Assembly: GCA_031216915.1 (NCBI GenBank)
Contig: CM062297.1
Span: 368,355,704-368,419,703 of the forward strand
Origin: Pictodentalium vernedei
Lineage: Eukaryota; Mollusca; Scaphopoda; Dentaliida; Dentaliidae
DNA: 64,000 nt
Direction of reading: 5' to 3'
The translations under genes were made by a program, and so were the position numbers. Below the pieces are notes generated by a model that was not told the DNA's origin, searched no databases, and worked only from the letters and a program-made list of their open reading frames with translations. Of this stretch, positions 1 through 10,481 are shown piece by piece (within the stretch, counting starts at the first letter, position 1; the number at the start of each line of letters is the position of its first letter).

Positions 1-2232
1 AATAGTGCATGTGGATGATAGTGTTTTTGTGACTTTCGTAGATGGCATGTTTCACGTGGACGAGGGGATGTGTTTGAGGTACGCTATCGACCAGAAACAT
101 CATGTTTCACGAGATGAAATGTACTACAAACGCAGCAATCATTAAAGCATAATAATCAGTAACAGCAGCTTAACTGTTATGAAACATTTCAGAGGCTGCT
201 TAATTAGGTTCCAGGTATATATTTCATCTCGCTATGGCTGTAAAATGAAGTCTCTTATATTTACTCATAGTAACTTTTGTCGCGGCCTTGTCCAAGGTGA
301 TTTCAACTACTTTAGCTACTCGGCATACCATGTTCGTTGCTTAATGCCTCCTTAATTCTGCCGATGTGACGTGGCTGCTACGCAAAACCAGCATTTTGTT
401 TAACCACTTATCCGCCGAACACTATATCAAAAGGTATTATTAATTATTTTTCCCACATTTTTCCAGAAATGTCGACAGAACCACATCATACAAATATCTA
501 CTTTAGGGGTGCTACTACTTAGAAGAACATTTTCTGGTATATATGCCCCCAGTTTATTTTTTTAGTATAATAGATTTTGCGGAATTGCTGCATCACAAAT
601 GAACGTTTCAATCAGCTGGCCCTGCAATAAATGTCAAATAGTTTACCTTCTTAGGTTCTTCGGAAATGCCTTCATATATTAAACCATCTGGAAGTGCGTT
701 GCCTTCTCCACCCCACCTTCAATAAAAAAACACAATTTCGGTAATTCCACTCCGTCATCATTTGACGTATAACATTAAACCTTTTCTGAAACAGTCCATT
801 CTTTAGAATCTTTGAAGTCGGAGCTTTTAATTGCTTGCTCTCTGACACAACCACAATCAGCACTCAACCCAGCGCTCTACACAGAAATCGCCAATTAAAT
901 TTTGAGAGTTATTTTATTTTTTTTTTTTTGGGGGGGGGGGGGGGGTTGGTTTGTTTGTTTTTTTGTTTGTTTTTTTTTTTGTTTTTTTATGTTTTTCCTT
1001 TATTTATTTTAGTATCCTGCTGATGAAATATATTTGTTTTCCATCTCATTGCAGCAGGTTTGTTGTTTTTGTGCATAATTTCAACTATACTAAAATGTAC
1101 ATATAGGAAATACCTTTGGAGTGCACAAATAGGTTTGTACCCTCTGAACCCTGATGTAGAAATAGCAAGTTCAAGAAGCGATTTTTTGTCATAATACAAT
1201 TAGGAATTTAACCAATTCAGTTTTGTTTGACAAAGCTCATTGCTACCCTTACCCTGCTAAAACTGAACCTCCACCCCACCCCCGCTTCATTCCAACAAGT
1301 AGATTCCCAGTCTCAATGAAAAAAACTCCCCCACCCCCTGCCTCGTCCATCTTGTCTTATATTGGAATTTCATACAGAATTAATTTCGTCTTATACCACC
1401 TGCTGTTTGGACGAACTACAGGGTAATTCAGCTAACATAGTTTTCCCATATCTATTCTATCTTTAACAGGCATCCCACCAAGTTCCTCTCTGGTCGCCTC
1501 CAGAGCGAATGCGTTACTGGATCCGGTTATCCACCGACCTGATTAGTAGTTATGGTAGTCAGATAATACATATTGTTTTATCTAAGTGGATTATCATTAA
1601 AACACTCGTTGTGTGTTATTTCAAAAAAGACAATAACACTTATTTTCTAACAAAAACATACGTAAAGTTGCTACCAACCGACCCCTGGGTTCAATCCAGA
1701 GGTCTGTTAGGTTTTACACTGCATATGCCTGGCGTGCCCGTGGCAGTTGCACTGACCTGAAGATAGTTCGCGCCATTGAATTGAAAAATGCCGCCCCCGG
1801 TGTGCAAGCGCATAAGAAACACCCACCCACCCTATGTCGTTGGGAAATGCTTCTGCATCGCCTCCTGGGTTCAGATCTTCGGACGTTTAGACAAGTCGAA
1901 AAGCTGTCAAAAGTAACTAGTGTCGTTCTTTTTCCCTCTGGTGTACTTTTTGTGTGTGGATGTAATGCAGTGAGCAACTTCAGTTTATATTTATAATTTG
2001 AAAAATCTCATTTCAGATGTTTGAACCTGTCCTTTTCTCCCCCAAAACGTTTCTTACATGGAATTGGTTTTCTCGTGTGGCGTATACTTGAATGAAACAA
2101 TAAATAAAACAAACTGAAAATTGTTGAACTTCAGAACAAGTGTGACAAGATCTCCAATGTCCTATGTGGGAAGGGAGGGGGTATAGACATGGCCATTTAA
2201 TCAGCTCCCCCCTTCAGGTTTCAATCCCTTCG
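1..2232. other. Spacer with no gene recognised
   Basis: No reading frame here carries a domain or motif I recognise. The longest frames are short and contain low-complexity stretches (poly-Pro or Phe runs). A T-rich tract runs directly into a run of 16 G at 930-945, followed by TTTG-type repeats to about 1000. The rest reads as unique or strongly decayed non-coding DNA. Confidence 0.6.
930..945. repeat. Homopolymer G16 after a T tract
   Basis: Sixteen consecutive G follow about fourteen T. Similar runs occur at 4869-4887 (G19) and 55892-55909 (G18), so long G runs recur in this assembly. They may be real slippage-prone tracts or assembly and polishing artefacts. Confidence 0.9.
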
Positions 2233-2693
2233 TCATGGTGTATGTTTGTGTACAGAGAAACGACAACCATCGTCTGGAACATCATCCAGTTCGTCCATTT
2301 TTCTGACATAGTGGGTGGTATCTCTCTGATGGGATTTCAATTTTCCAACGAGAGATCGCAGATGAAAGTCTGCAAACTCTGAATTATTTTCCAATGGGTT
2401 GTTGATTCCAGAAATGATTGGGTGACCTGGAGTCCGTGCTTTGTGACTTTTGGGCAACATACAGAATCTACCAGTACGGGGTTTGTATGGCAACAAATAA
2501 TTACGAGTTTCTTCAGAGATGTGCCCTTCAAGACAGATGGATACGATAGTTTCAGATACTTTCTGAGAATATCCCTTGGAGAGATCGCGATCTGCTTGTT
2601 AATAAAAACGCGCATCTGGTAAATATCTAAATGCTTCAGCTACGTATTCCAGTTTATCAATTATGATCACCGAATAACTTTTATCAGTAGAAT
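2233..2693 (-). pseudogene. Penelope-like element reverse transcriptase fragment
   Basis: Read on the minus strand, the translation shows the N-terminal half of a Penelope-like (PLE) reverse transcriptase. An upstream segment with DKSYSVIIIDKLEYVAEAF is followed by a linker and then by GRFCMLPKSHKARTPGHPII, the PLE fingers motif around the conserved P-G-x-P-I. The frame ends near a DTTHYVRKMDELDDVP segment, so the palm with the catalytic Asp residues is missing. At least two in-frame stops (near 2590 and 2685) interrupt it. No GIY-YIG endonuclease or PLE terminal repeats are visible. It is best read as a truncated, dead copy. The family assignment rests on the motif pattern; a telomerase-like or other RT is less likely. 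Confidence 0.65.
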
Positions 2694-2944
2694 GTCTCAC
2701 TTACAGAAAGTGGAAGTATAACAAAATGATGCAAGGAATATCAAGGCGATAATACAAATACCAGTGTTAGGTGTTCGGACAGGAGTTGCATATAAGGTTG
2801 ACTTTTGTTCAGAAAAGACGAGACCCCTCTCTCCAGGACGAGACCCATCCCTCTGTGACGAGATCCCTCCCTCCCAGACTAAAGCACAGAGTGAATATAC
2901 AACTTCACAAGCCATGTCTGTTTCGGTAATGAAAAATCCTCACA

Positions 2945-2950
2945 AGCAGC
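2945..2950. repeat. Target site duplication, left (AGCAGC)
   Basis: Six bases directly outside the left end of the Maverick, identical to 26570-26575. Polintons/Mavericks typically duplicate 6 bp, so this pair fixes both element ends. Confidence 0.9.
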
Positions 2951-3673
2951 AGTAGGTAAAAAGTGCGGATTCTGGTCCACTTTTTTCTCTTGTACATGTA
3001 CATGTACACGTACACGTACATGTACCCATAGACTTCAGTGTTAAAATGTACACGAATGTAAAAACACGTTTTTTGTACATCTGGCCCAGAATCCTCACAA
3101 GTAGCTTATCGTTGTCTGGGTGTTTTAATCAGCCGTTGGCGAACGAGTGCGAATTCATCACAATTCGCGCGGAAGAAAAATCTACTAAAAATCTACGAAA
3201 TCGAAGAAATCGACCTAACATCTTCTCAACGTTCCCCATCGCGGGTCAGACGTTTCGATCGATCGGTGGCGAACGCCGACAAATGCTTTGCGGATTCTGG
3301 ACCACCATCAAAATGCGTTTGCGGATTCTGGACCACCTACTTTCGCGATCGCGTTCTAGACGGCGGTGGGTGCGATCCAGTCGGCAAAAACGATTGTGGA
3401 TTCTGGACCAGGAAAAATCGATTTTAAAATTTTTCCAACGGTCGATCGCACCGTCTAGGACGCGATGACCAACTTGTGGGGATTCTGGGTCAGCAAATTA
3501 TAAAAATTAAGAAATGTCGAAAAATTAGAATGGAGGGAAATTTTCTCTCCAGGTGTGTAATCGTGGTCTAGACGGCGGTGGAATCGATCGCGGACGAGAA
3601 AACGTCGAAGAGTGGAGGGGGAAGAGACGAAAAAATAAAAATCGTTATGAGTTTTGAGGTAAATTGTAACAGA
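2951..3673 (+). repeat. Maverick left terminal inverted repeat
   Basis: The sequence matches, inverted, 25879-26569 with scattered substitutions and small indels. An alternating GTACATGTAC / GTACACGTAC block lies at about 2994-3026. The repeat also contains several copies of a GCGGATTCTGG(A/T)CCAC-like word. Open frames inside it (for example 3046-3468) reflect this repeat structure and have no recognisable domain. Confidence 0.92.
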
Positions 3674-3799
3674 ATCACGAGATTCACAAGAGGAAATAAA
3701 AAGTGATTGATATAATATATAGGAGAAAAAAATATATATAAATAAATAGTTATTTAAAAAATAAATATCGAATCAAATAGATAATAAAATACGTAAATC

Positions 3800-4174
3800 A
3801 TGAACGATTCCCAGATTATGAGGGCAAAGTTACTTTTAAACATGCTGATGAGAGCCTACGCATTCTGCGTGAACGAACAACTAGGTTGCCTCTTGTTAGA
3901 ACGATGCGTCGGGTTTCGAGATCATCTAGACTTCGATCACGAGGATCATTCGTGTCTGACAATGGGAAGGGAAGATATGGTCATCAAGTATTTCGAACCG
4001 GCGTTCGAATGCGTTCGAATCGACGACGTGATCAAGTTTTGGAGGAGATTAATCTTCTGTAACGGGCGAGACAAGCCCAACGGTTCGGTAGAAATGAAAT
4101 TGGCGCGTGGAAGTCTGACTTTAGAAGACAGGGGATGCATCTTGAAATTATTGCTGAAGGAAGCATACGTCTAA
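3800..4174 (+). CDS. Maverick hypothetical protein, 124 aa
   Basis: This is the first gene inside the left terminal repeat, an uninterrupted frame from an ATG to a TAA. The product is mixed-charge with Cys spaced through the N-terminal half (residues about 23, 30, 36 and 52), a His/Asp-rich stretch near residue 45 (DHEDHS) and an aromatic-basic helix-like segment near residue 80 (IKFWRRL). I do not recognise a family. It runs the same way as the following plus-strand genes and lies 98 bp before the next frame. Being intact in an otherwise broken element may be chance because it is short. Whether it is expressed is unknown. Confidence 0.6.
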   Translation: MNDSQIMRAKLLLNMLMRAYAFCVNEQLGCLLLERCVGFRDHLDFDHEDHSCLTMGREDMVIKYFEPAFECVRIDDVIKFWRRLIFCNGRDKPNGSVEMKLARGSLTLEDRGCILKLLLKEAYV

Positions 4175-4271
4175 GTTTTCTTGTTGATATAAATAAGGGA
4201 GAATAGAAAAGAAAATAAATACACGCATAAATTTTATCTAATATTAGAAAGAAAAAAACACACACAAAAAA

Positions 4272-4917
4272 ATGAGAACCAGAAATAAATTGTATCCGTC
4301 GTTAGATGATGACGAGAATGAGAAGCCGAAATACGTTTTGCCAATGGCGCCGTCATCACAAGAAAAAGAAAGAGAAGAGATGTATCGCATCGAACAAATC
4401 AGTAGAATCCAATTGTATCTGACTCGAGAGAGAGACTCTCGTCGTTCTCTCAAGAAGTATTCGCGCCTTGTGAAATTCGTCAACGTGTCGACATGGCACT
4501 CATCACGATTTCCATGGGTTTACACGCGGCTGGCATTGGATTGTTGTCGACCGCGGCCGGCCTTCCGATCGTGTTGACCATAGAAGGAGTGGCTCTCCCA
4601 CCGGATTGTTTAGCACGGTCAGAAACTTTTTGAGTAGGAAATTATATATGAAGGCTAGGAAACATGAAAAGATTCGCGTCTTGGCCGACTCCAAGATCAA
4701 CACAATATCCAAAATGATCTCGATGGCGTTGAAAGATGGTAGGATATCGGACGGAGAATACTTCACGATATTGGGCGAGAAAACGAAATACGGGGCCATG
4801 AAAGAAGCTGTGAGAATCAAGACTCGTCAGATCATCAAGGAAGAGATGAAGGATTCTCTCGTGGAAACGGGGGGGGGGGGGGGGGGGAAGAGGCTAGGGA
4901 GGAATTCGGTAAGTTGA
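4272..4917 (+). pseudogene. Maverick small protein with hydrophobic core, frameshifted
   Basis: Three consecutive frames make one gene. The first, from the ATG at 4272, encodes a charged N-terminus (YVLPMAPSSQEKEREEMYRI). From about 4490 a different frame encodes a Gly/Ala/Leu-rich hydrophobic segment to about 4600. From 4606 a third frame encodes a basic helical C-terminus (ARKHEKIRVLADSKINTI). Two frameshifts separate them, and a G19 run at 4869-4887 disturbs the end. The layout (charged head, membrane-like core, basic alpha-helical tail) recurs among Polinton accessory proteins of unknown role. I infer a virion or membrane-associated protein, without direct proof. Confidence 0.6.
4869..4887. 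repeat. Homopolymer G19 within a gene
   Basis: Nineteen G near the 3' end of the frameshifted gene. It encodes a Gly run and probably shifts the frame, so the true C-terminus cannot be read. Confidence 0.9.
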
Positions 4918-5060
4918 TAGAACTCAAGAGCAATGATTGAAATAATATATATATATATATATATATAATAATAAATATAATTTTTTAAAGAAAAAAAAAA
5001 TATTAAATTTATATATAAAAAAAAAATAAATACGAATTATTTAAATAACCCTAAAAAAAA

Positions 5061-5567
5061 ATGTATTGCGTAAAGTGTAAGAGAGTTACTGAGACGGGTA
5101 ATTCTCGAGAAGTATGAACTAAAAATGACAGACAGATGCTTCATGGAATTTGCAAGGTGTGTGGTTTGATCAAGACTCAATTCGTCAAAAAAAACCAAAA
5201 AAAAACGACGACGACGAGAGGTGAAGGCATCGCGAATAAAATGATCAATAATCTACCTTTTGAAATGCATCTGCTGGGTCACAGTTTCACGGGACCCAGA
5301 ACGAAATTGAACAAGAGACTCAACGCCGATCTGACTCCTAAATCTTGGAGCAAACCTGTGAATAGGCTGGATGTGCCTGTGTACGATCACGATCTGTGCT
5401 ATGCCAGACATCCTGACACCAAGACTCTCAACAACGTCTGCGATAAAAACATGTTGGCGAAATCGAGAGACATATCGAATCCGACCAGGAGGGAGAAGTT
5501 CGAATGTTTGCTGGTCGGCAAAGTGATCGGTACGAAACATCGATTCGGATGGGGCGTTCAAAAGTAA
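5061..5567 (+). pseudogene. Zinc ribbon plus parvovirus-type phospholipase A2 protein
   Basis: From the ATG at 5061 the frame encodes two Cys pairs, YCVKC and ICKVC, about 28 residues apart, like a small zinc ribbon. It is followed by a domain resembling the phospholipase A2 of parvovirus VP1 unique regions: a calcium-loop-like HSFTGPRTKLNKRL, a linker rich in Pro/Lys, then VYDHDLCYARH containing the catalytic His-Asp pair and the downstream Tyr. The C-terminus is basic. One in-frame TGA at 5115-5117 separates the first Cys pair from the rest. PLA2 modules of this kind help capsids breach endosomal membranes in parvoviruses, and similar modules occur in some adintovirus/Polinton-like genomes. 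The enzymatic role here is inferred from the motif. The gene lies just upstream of integrase. Confidence 0.72.
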
Positions 5568-5602
5568 AAAGCGTCTCGGAAAAGAAGAAGAAGAAGTGAT
5601 TA

Positions 5603-6406
5603 TTGACGAGCGAATTGGCCGAGGAGTTACACAAGCCTATCGTGCGTAAATTTCGAAAGAGAAGGGTGTTCGTGAAGGGTGTGGAAGATATTTGGTCCGA
5701 CCACTTGGCCGACATGAGGCCGTTTTTGAGCTGGAACGAGAGCGTCAAATATCTATTGGCGGTCATCGCTGTGTTTTTCAAATACGGTTGGATCAGAGCC
5801 TTTAAGAATAAATCAGGACCTTGCGTCGCCAAGGCTCTGAAGAGCGTGTTCGACTCGTCTTCTCGAAAACTGAATAAATTGTGGGTGGACAAGGGGAAGG
5901 AATTCTACAACAAGAACGTTCGTCAGTTGGTCGACCTCTACTTGATCGAAAACAAACAGAAAGCCAGCATTATCGAATGTTGGAATCGAACGATGAAGGA
6001 AAAGATGCACAGGTACTTCACGGCAAATTCGACCAAGGAATACATATACGCTCTGAATGGTCTGGTCGACGATTACAACAACATGCGACACAGATCGATC
6101 AAGATGACCCCCGCAGAAGCTAGCGATCCTCGAAACGAAAAACGGGTCTACGCAAATCTATATCCCGAGAGATCTACGATCAGGAAGGAGTCTAGACCGC
6201 CGAAATTTGTGGTCGGCGATCAAGTGAGAATCTACGCTTATAAGAAGCATTTCGAAAAGGGTTACACTCCTCGGTGGACCACGGAAATCTTCATGATAAT
6301 CAGAATATTTCACACCGATCTGGTGACGTACGAAATCAAAGCTTTGGATAGCGAAGAGATCATTGGAAAGTTTTACGAACAACAATTGCAGAAGACGAAG
6401 TTTTAA
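5603..6406 (+). CDS. INT: Polinton integrase (retroviral-type), N-terminus missing
   Basis: The frame encodes the catalytic core and C-terminal domain of a Polinton c-integrase, the enzyme that inserts the element ends into DNA. The second Asp lies in LWVDKGKEFYN (about residue 95) and the Glu in IIECWNRTMKEKM (about residue 125), the D-35-E spacing of rve domains. The first Asp region reads IWSDHLADM, where the usual Asp position appears altered or shifted. A C-terminal SH3/chromo-like segment begins near FVVGDQVRIYAY. There is no ATG at the start: an in-frame TGA at 5597 closes the frame, and the zinc-binding N-terminal domain expected upstream is absent. It is therefore a 5'-truncated gene and probably inactive. 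Confidence 0.85.
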   Translation: MTSELAEELHKPIVRKFRKRRVFVKGVEDIWSDHLADMRPFLSWNESVKYLLAVIAVFFKYGWIRAFKNKSGPCVAKALKSVFDSSSRKLNKLWVDKGKEFYNKNVRQLVDLYLIENKQKASIIECWNRTMKEKMHRYFTANSTKEYIYALNGLVDDYNNMRHRSIKMTPAEASDPRNEKRVYANLYPERSTIRKESRPPKFVVGDQVRIYAYKKHFEKGYTPRWTTEIFMIIRIFHTDLVTYEIKALDSEEIIGKFYEQQLQKTKF

Positions 6407-6570
6407 TGAAAAAAAATAAATATATATTTACTCTCTTTTAACATTTTCTTGTTTACACACACATACATATAAAGGAAAAAAAAATAATAGTAATAAAAAA
6501 AAATAATTAAAACTATTTTTTAGAAAAATGCAAACGAATTAATAAACTAAAAAAAACAAAACCTTCAAAA

Positions 6571-7820
6571 ATGGTAAATATACTAGATATCGCCCCATGC
6601 ATACCGAAAGATAAAAGCATTGAGGAATACGAGGTTCACGAATATGAACCGATAACCGGAACGAGTTTGAACAATGTGGGAGAGATAGGAATCAATGTCG
6701 AAACCCAAGATCTATTCATACATCCTAGCGAGAGTTACATAGTGGTGCAGGGACGTCTCACCAAGGAAGATGGGAGCGAATGCGCCGACGAAGACGACAC
6801 GGTAACTCTAGCCAATAATGGCATCATGTATCTATTCAGTAATATAAAATACTTGATATCCGGACAAGAGACAGAATCAGTGTTTCATCCCGGTCAGGCC
6901 ACCACGATGTTCAGACTCTTGATGTATCCAGACGATTTTTCGAAATCTAGGGGACTTAATCAGTTGTGGGTGAAAGACACCATCGGCCCTGCTAACGCCG
7001 GCGCCGCCGCGATATTCGACTACGTCGTCAAGATGTCAAGACCCAAAGTAATGTTATCGTTCTGGATACCTTTGAGACACATCTTCGGATTCACGGATGA
7101 TTACAACAAGATCATGTATGGATTCAAACACAATCTGACGTTGATTTGAAAGGGAAACGACGACGCGATAGTGAGACTCTCTGCGACCGTTGTAGCTAAG
7201 TTAACTCTACACAAGATATCGTGGTTCGTTCCACACGTGCAGCCTTCGACCGTGGAACAAAATGCGTCTCTACAAGATCATAGAATCGAAGAGTAAATTA
7301 CCTGTGGGATTTAGAATGAGACAGTGTGACACGGCTAGCATACCGCCCTCCACGAAACACTTCGATTGGAGATTGACCATGAAATCCACTTCCGAGAGAC
7401 CGCGTTTCATCGTGATCGCATTTCAGACCAACAGGGATGGGTTTCAAGAAAAGAATGCATCGCTGTTCGATCACTGCAATTTGAGAAACATGCAAGTGTT
7501 TCTGAACGCCACAAGATATCCAGCAACTGATTACAATGCGTCGTTCGACAAGAACGATTTCTCCAGGCTGTATGGTGATTTAGAAAGAAGTATCACGTCT
7601 GGACGAATTGATGAACAACCCTAATATATCGATGTATCCCATGTTCATATTCTACATCAGTAAACAGAGCGAACGATTCAAGAGTAGCTTCTTAGACAGT
7701 CAGATCAAGATGCAGTTCAACAAGAACGTGCTGAGAAAAACCGATGCCTTTGCCCTGGTCCTGTCGGATAGAGAATTACAATTCGAATCGGATGGAAATA
7801 AGATGTCGATCGTTCAATGA
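6571..7820 (+). pseudogene. MCP: Polinton major capsid protein (double jelly-roll), broken
   Basis: The ATG at 6571 starts a 192-residue N-terminal part with features of Polinton capsid proteins: an acidic N-terminus, DLFIHPSESYIVVQGRL, a central NNGIMYLFSNIKYLI strand, and FWIPLRHIFGFTDDYN. The frame ends at TGA 7147-7149. The next residues stay in that frame until about 7250, then continue in a second frame (7262-7624, with a PSTKHFDWRLT segment) and a third (7608-7820, ending at TGA). The summed length of about 415 codons fits the family. It would form the pseudohexameric shell of a virion. One nonsense mutation and two frameshifts make it non-functional. Confidence 0.85.
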
Positions 7821-7997
7821 GAGAGAGACATGTGTGTGAAGAAAAGAAAAAAAAATATATAAATAAAAATTAAAAAAAAAATAAAAAAACATTTTTTTAT
7901 AATGATTATGAAAGAAGAAAAGTCATATATAATCTAAAGAAAATCGCAAGTATTTACAGATGTGGAGTTGGGATTTGAAGGTCTCTTAAATTTAGGA

Positions 7998-8342
7998 ATG
8001 ATTATTGTCGTCAGTAATGACGATATCTATTTAACCGTCTGTTTGGAAAGGCGCAACGAGAAAAATGAGTCATCCCTAGAGATGTGTCAGAAGATTTTTA
8101 AAAAGGTGAAAGAAGTTGAGAAGATATCGAGTGAAGATAGATTCAGAGTGTTTTACACTGAAGGAAATAGACTTCTCATAATCATGAGAGATAGAGATTT
8201 GAAAGAAAGATTAGTGGGAACCGTTGGAAGAGTTGCAAAACAGGCCACACTAAAATTACGTGATATACTGTTAAGTGTCAACGATACAGATCGTTCTCAC
8301 CATCTAGATTTTCACTTAGAATTGAGAGATATAACATTTTGA
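7998..8342 (+). CDS. Maverick hypothetical protein, about 114 aa
   Basis: This is an intact frame from the ATG at 7998; an upstream ATG at 7960 is in another frame, and a GTG at 7962 would extend the product by 12 residues. It opens with a hydrophobic strand (MIIVVSNDDIYLTVCL), continues with charged helix-like segments (KIFKKVKEVEKI), a LLIIMRDRDLKERL stretch, and ends DFHLELRDITF. I recognise no family. It is the last gene of the plus-strand block, ending 20 bp before an A-run that leads into the hairpin at 8362-8438. Confidence 0.5.
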   Translation: MIIVVSNDDIYLTVCLERRNEKNESSLEMCQKIFKKVKEVEKISSEDRFRVFYTEGNRLLIIMRDRDLKERLVGTVGRVAKQATLKLRDILLSVNDTDRSHHLDFHLELRDITF

Positions 8343-8361
8343 GGATTCGTCATTTAAAACT

Positions 8362-8438
8362 AAAAAAAAAAAAAAAAAGTAATGAGATCTAGAGAGATTG
8401 AACATCTTTCTAAATCTCATTACTTTTTTTTTTTTTTT
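8362..8438. terminator. Hairpin at convergent gene junction, copy 1
   Basis: A run of 17 A is followed by arm GTAATGAGATCTAGAGAGAT (8379-8398), a 5-nt loop, the complementary arm at 8404-8423 with two mismatches, and a T run. The A and T runs extend the stem to about 35 bp. It lies between the end of the plus-strand block and the 3' end of the minus-strand fibre gene. The same 17-nt arm recurs at 15624-15666, also between converging genes. I infer a bidirectional 3'-end or termination element. Confidence 0.7.
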
Positions 8439-8484
8439 GTTTTTAATAATTACTCATTATTTTTAATTAAATATTTCCACACGT

Positions 8485-9835
8485 TCACTGTTTGTTCAGA
8501 GGATCTAATTCGATTAGTAGGCTCACCACGGAAGTGGCGGCTTCGGAATTATTGGTTTTCATAACGAAATTAATCCTGTCTCCGGCGTTCACTTTGAGAG
8601 GCGTGCCAAACGTGCTGACGTTCGAGTGTTGATTCTCGTCTTTTCGACGCTGTATCTCGTATCACTCTCTAATCACCATGAGATTGATGACCGCTCTGTT
8701 ATTCAAATCCGTGGAAGCCAGACCCATTCGAATGATTTCGCACCCCCCCCCAACGGCATGGGATATCCCACCTGACCGTGTTGCGATCCGCTACCTCCGT
8801 TTCCAAAAGACCATTCGGCTTTTCCCTCCTCTAATGCGCCGCTCTTCTCGGCCCACACGGTGATCAATTGCCTGGCGTATTTGACTTTCTCCACCACCGA
8901 AATCAGGGTGCAGGCGTCCGACATGTGCACGGGATCCGGCAGATTCGTGAGCGCGTGTCCGCCCATGTCTAGTTTACCTTCCATGATGTCGCCCTTTCTC
9001 CAGACCAAGTTGTCGTCCTCGTACTGCCTGCTGACGGCGCTGGAATCGAATTCGGGATCGTGATCGAAACCGAATAAATTCTGACCGTTCATGTTGATGC
9101 CGCCCTTCGTGGTTCCACCGCATTCTTTGTTCAGGTAGAGATCGTCCACTCTATGTATTCTTGAGATCGCGTCACGGCCAAATCCACGTAGCCCTTGTTG
9201 ACCGCAGTGGAGTCCTCGTCCGCATCTGCATCGTCGATCTTCGACAGATTCAATATCTTGTTGAATCCCACATTCAGATCCGATTTCATTTCTCGTCCGG
9301 CAGACTTTCTCTTTTCCAGGTCTACGTAGTGTTTGGTCGCCACGTCCTTGGGATTCGTGGGAGTGGCCATGTTCGTTATCTTGTTAGAATTGGCGTTCAA
9401 TTCCTATTGCGTCGTTTTCTGAACGTATCTACCTCTCAGGTGTTCACTGAATCGCGCGTGAGAGTCGTCCGCGTATTTCTTGGCCATGGCATTGGTGGAA
9501 TCTATGGGATTTGCGACGTTCACCAAACGTTTGGATTTCAGATCGAGATCGTCGGTCATGGCTTTATCCACATAATTATTTCTCTTGATTCATACGAAAT
9601 CCGCGTTCCCCCTGTCAATGTATTTTTTAGTCGCTGCATCTGCGAGATCTACGGGCTCGGAAAGATTGTAGAGCCTGTTATCGTTCATGTTCAAAGGTTC
9701 CTCTTGAGGTTTGTATCTCCGAATGTAACGTTCATCCAAGTTGGCGACGTCGTAAGTGTCACCAACTTCGAGCATCTTCCTCTTCTTTTTGGGGCGACTT
9801 TCGTCGTCACTTCTACCAAATTTATCGACTGGCAT
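8485..9835 (-). pseudogene. Fibre-like protein with phage tail-fibre repeats
   Basis: The minus-strand gene starts at the ATG at 9835 and ends at TGA 8485-8487. It has a basic N-terminus (RPKKKRKM, nuclear-signal-like) followed by about five repeats of a pattern seen in phage and virus tail fibres: a hydrophilic N-x-N turn, N-x-L, a Pro, then D-A-A-T/V-A-T-K-x-Y-V/I-D. Examples are LYNLSEPVDLADAATKKYID and ITNMATPTNPKDVATKHYVD. A C-terminal globular part (EWSFGNGGSG) would be the receptor-binding knob. Breaks are a stop near 9590, a stop near 9400, frameshifts near 9140 and at the C run near 8745, and TGA at 8662. I infer a trimeric attachment fibre for Maverick virions. The host or receptor is unknown. 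Confidence 0.75.
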
Positions 9836-9986
9836 GTTGTTTTGGGTTTTGTTTTTAAAAAATATTTCAACACAGTTTTTTTTAAAATGAATTATTTTTT
9901 GCTTATTTTATTTTTTGTTTTATTTGATTAAGATTTTTTTAAATAATTTTTTACCTTTATATATATATTATAAAAAAAATCTCTCT

Positions 9987-10427
9987 CTAATGTAAATCGT
10001 TGAGAATGTCTTGAAACCGATCTCCTTCCAACCATCTCTTGTGAACGTAGAGACACAGATGACCACAAAACACTTGATCCGGCGATTGCACTCATTCCGT
10101 GTTGTAACGAACCACCAGTTTGTTGAAATAGTTCTTTATTTCTTTTGGCGGCGAGATTCCGCAGCTGTCAAAATAATAATTTTTCTTCCTGTTCTTGAAC
10201 CACGCCACCCAGTGAGTGCCTTCGCCCGATAAATCGTCCAGATTTAAAATTCCGCATTCCGATTGTCGTCGTTGAGGTCTTCTCTTTGGCAAGGCATCTC
10301 TGGAAAACACACCTCGAAAATCTTTGATTTTCAAGGCCTTCGCCGCATGCAACAGATTGATGTTGGATAAGGGTTCATTAGGTAAGATGACACCTTCCAC
10401 GGATATCCGTATTTTCTTATTCATCAA
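9987..10427 (-). pseudogene. PRO: Adenain-like cysteine protease
   Basis: The minus-strand frame from the ATG at 10427 shows the adenovirus-type maturation protease signature. GILNLDDLSGEGTHWVAW holds the catalytic His, and YYFDSCG holds the acidic residue and a downstream strand. After an in-frame TGA at 10092-10094 the same frame continues with CGHLCLYVH, which contains the catalytic Cys, and ends at TAG 9987-9989. The total of about 147 codons is slightly short for the family. Such proteases cleave capsid precursors during virion maturation. A single nonsense mutation removes the Cys, so the product would be inactive. Confidence 0.85.
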
Positions 10428-10481
10428 TGTGTATTTTTTTTACTTATTTATTTTATTATAATTCACTAAATGGCGTAATTT

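Noticed and set aside
3046-3468. 140-codon open frame in the left terminal repeat
   Set aside because: It lies wholly within the inverted repeat, has no recognisable domain, and the corresponding frames at 26083-26371 are different, so it is a by-product of repeat composition.
9161-9931. 256-codon plus-strand frame opposite the fibre gene
   Set aside because: The minus strand carries clear fibre repeats; this frame is the antisense of them and has no domain of its own.
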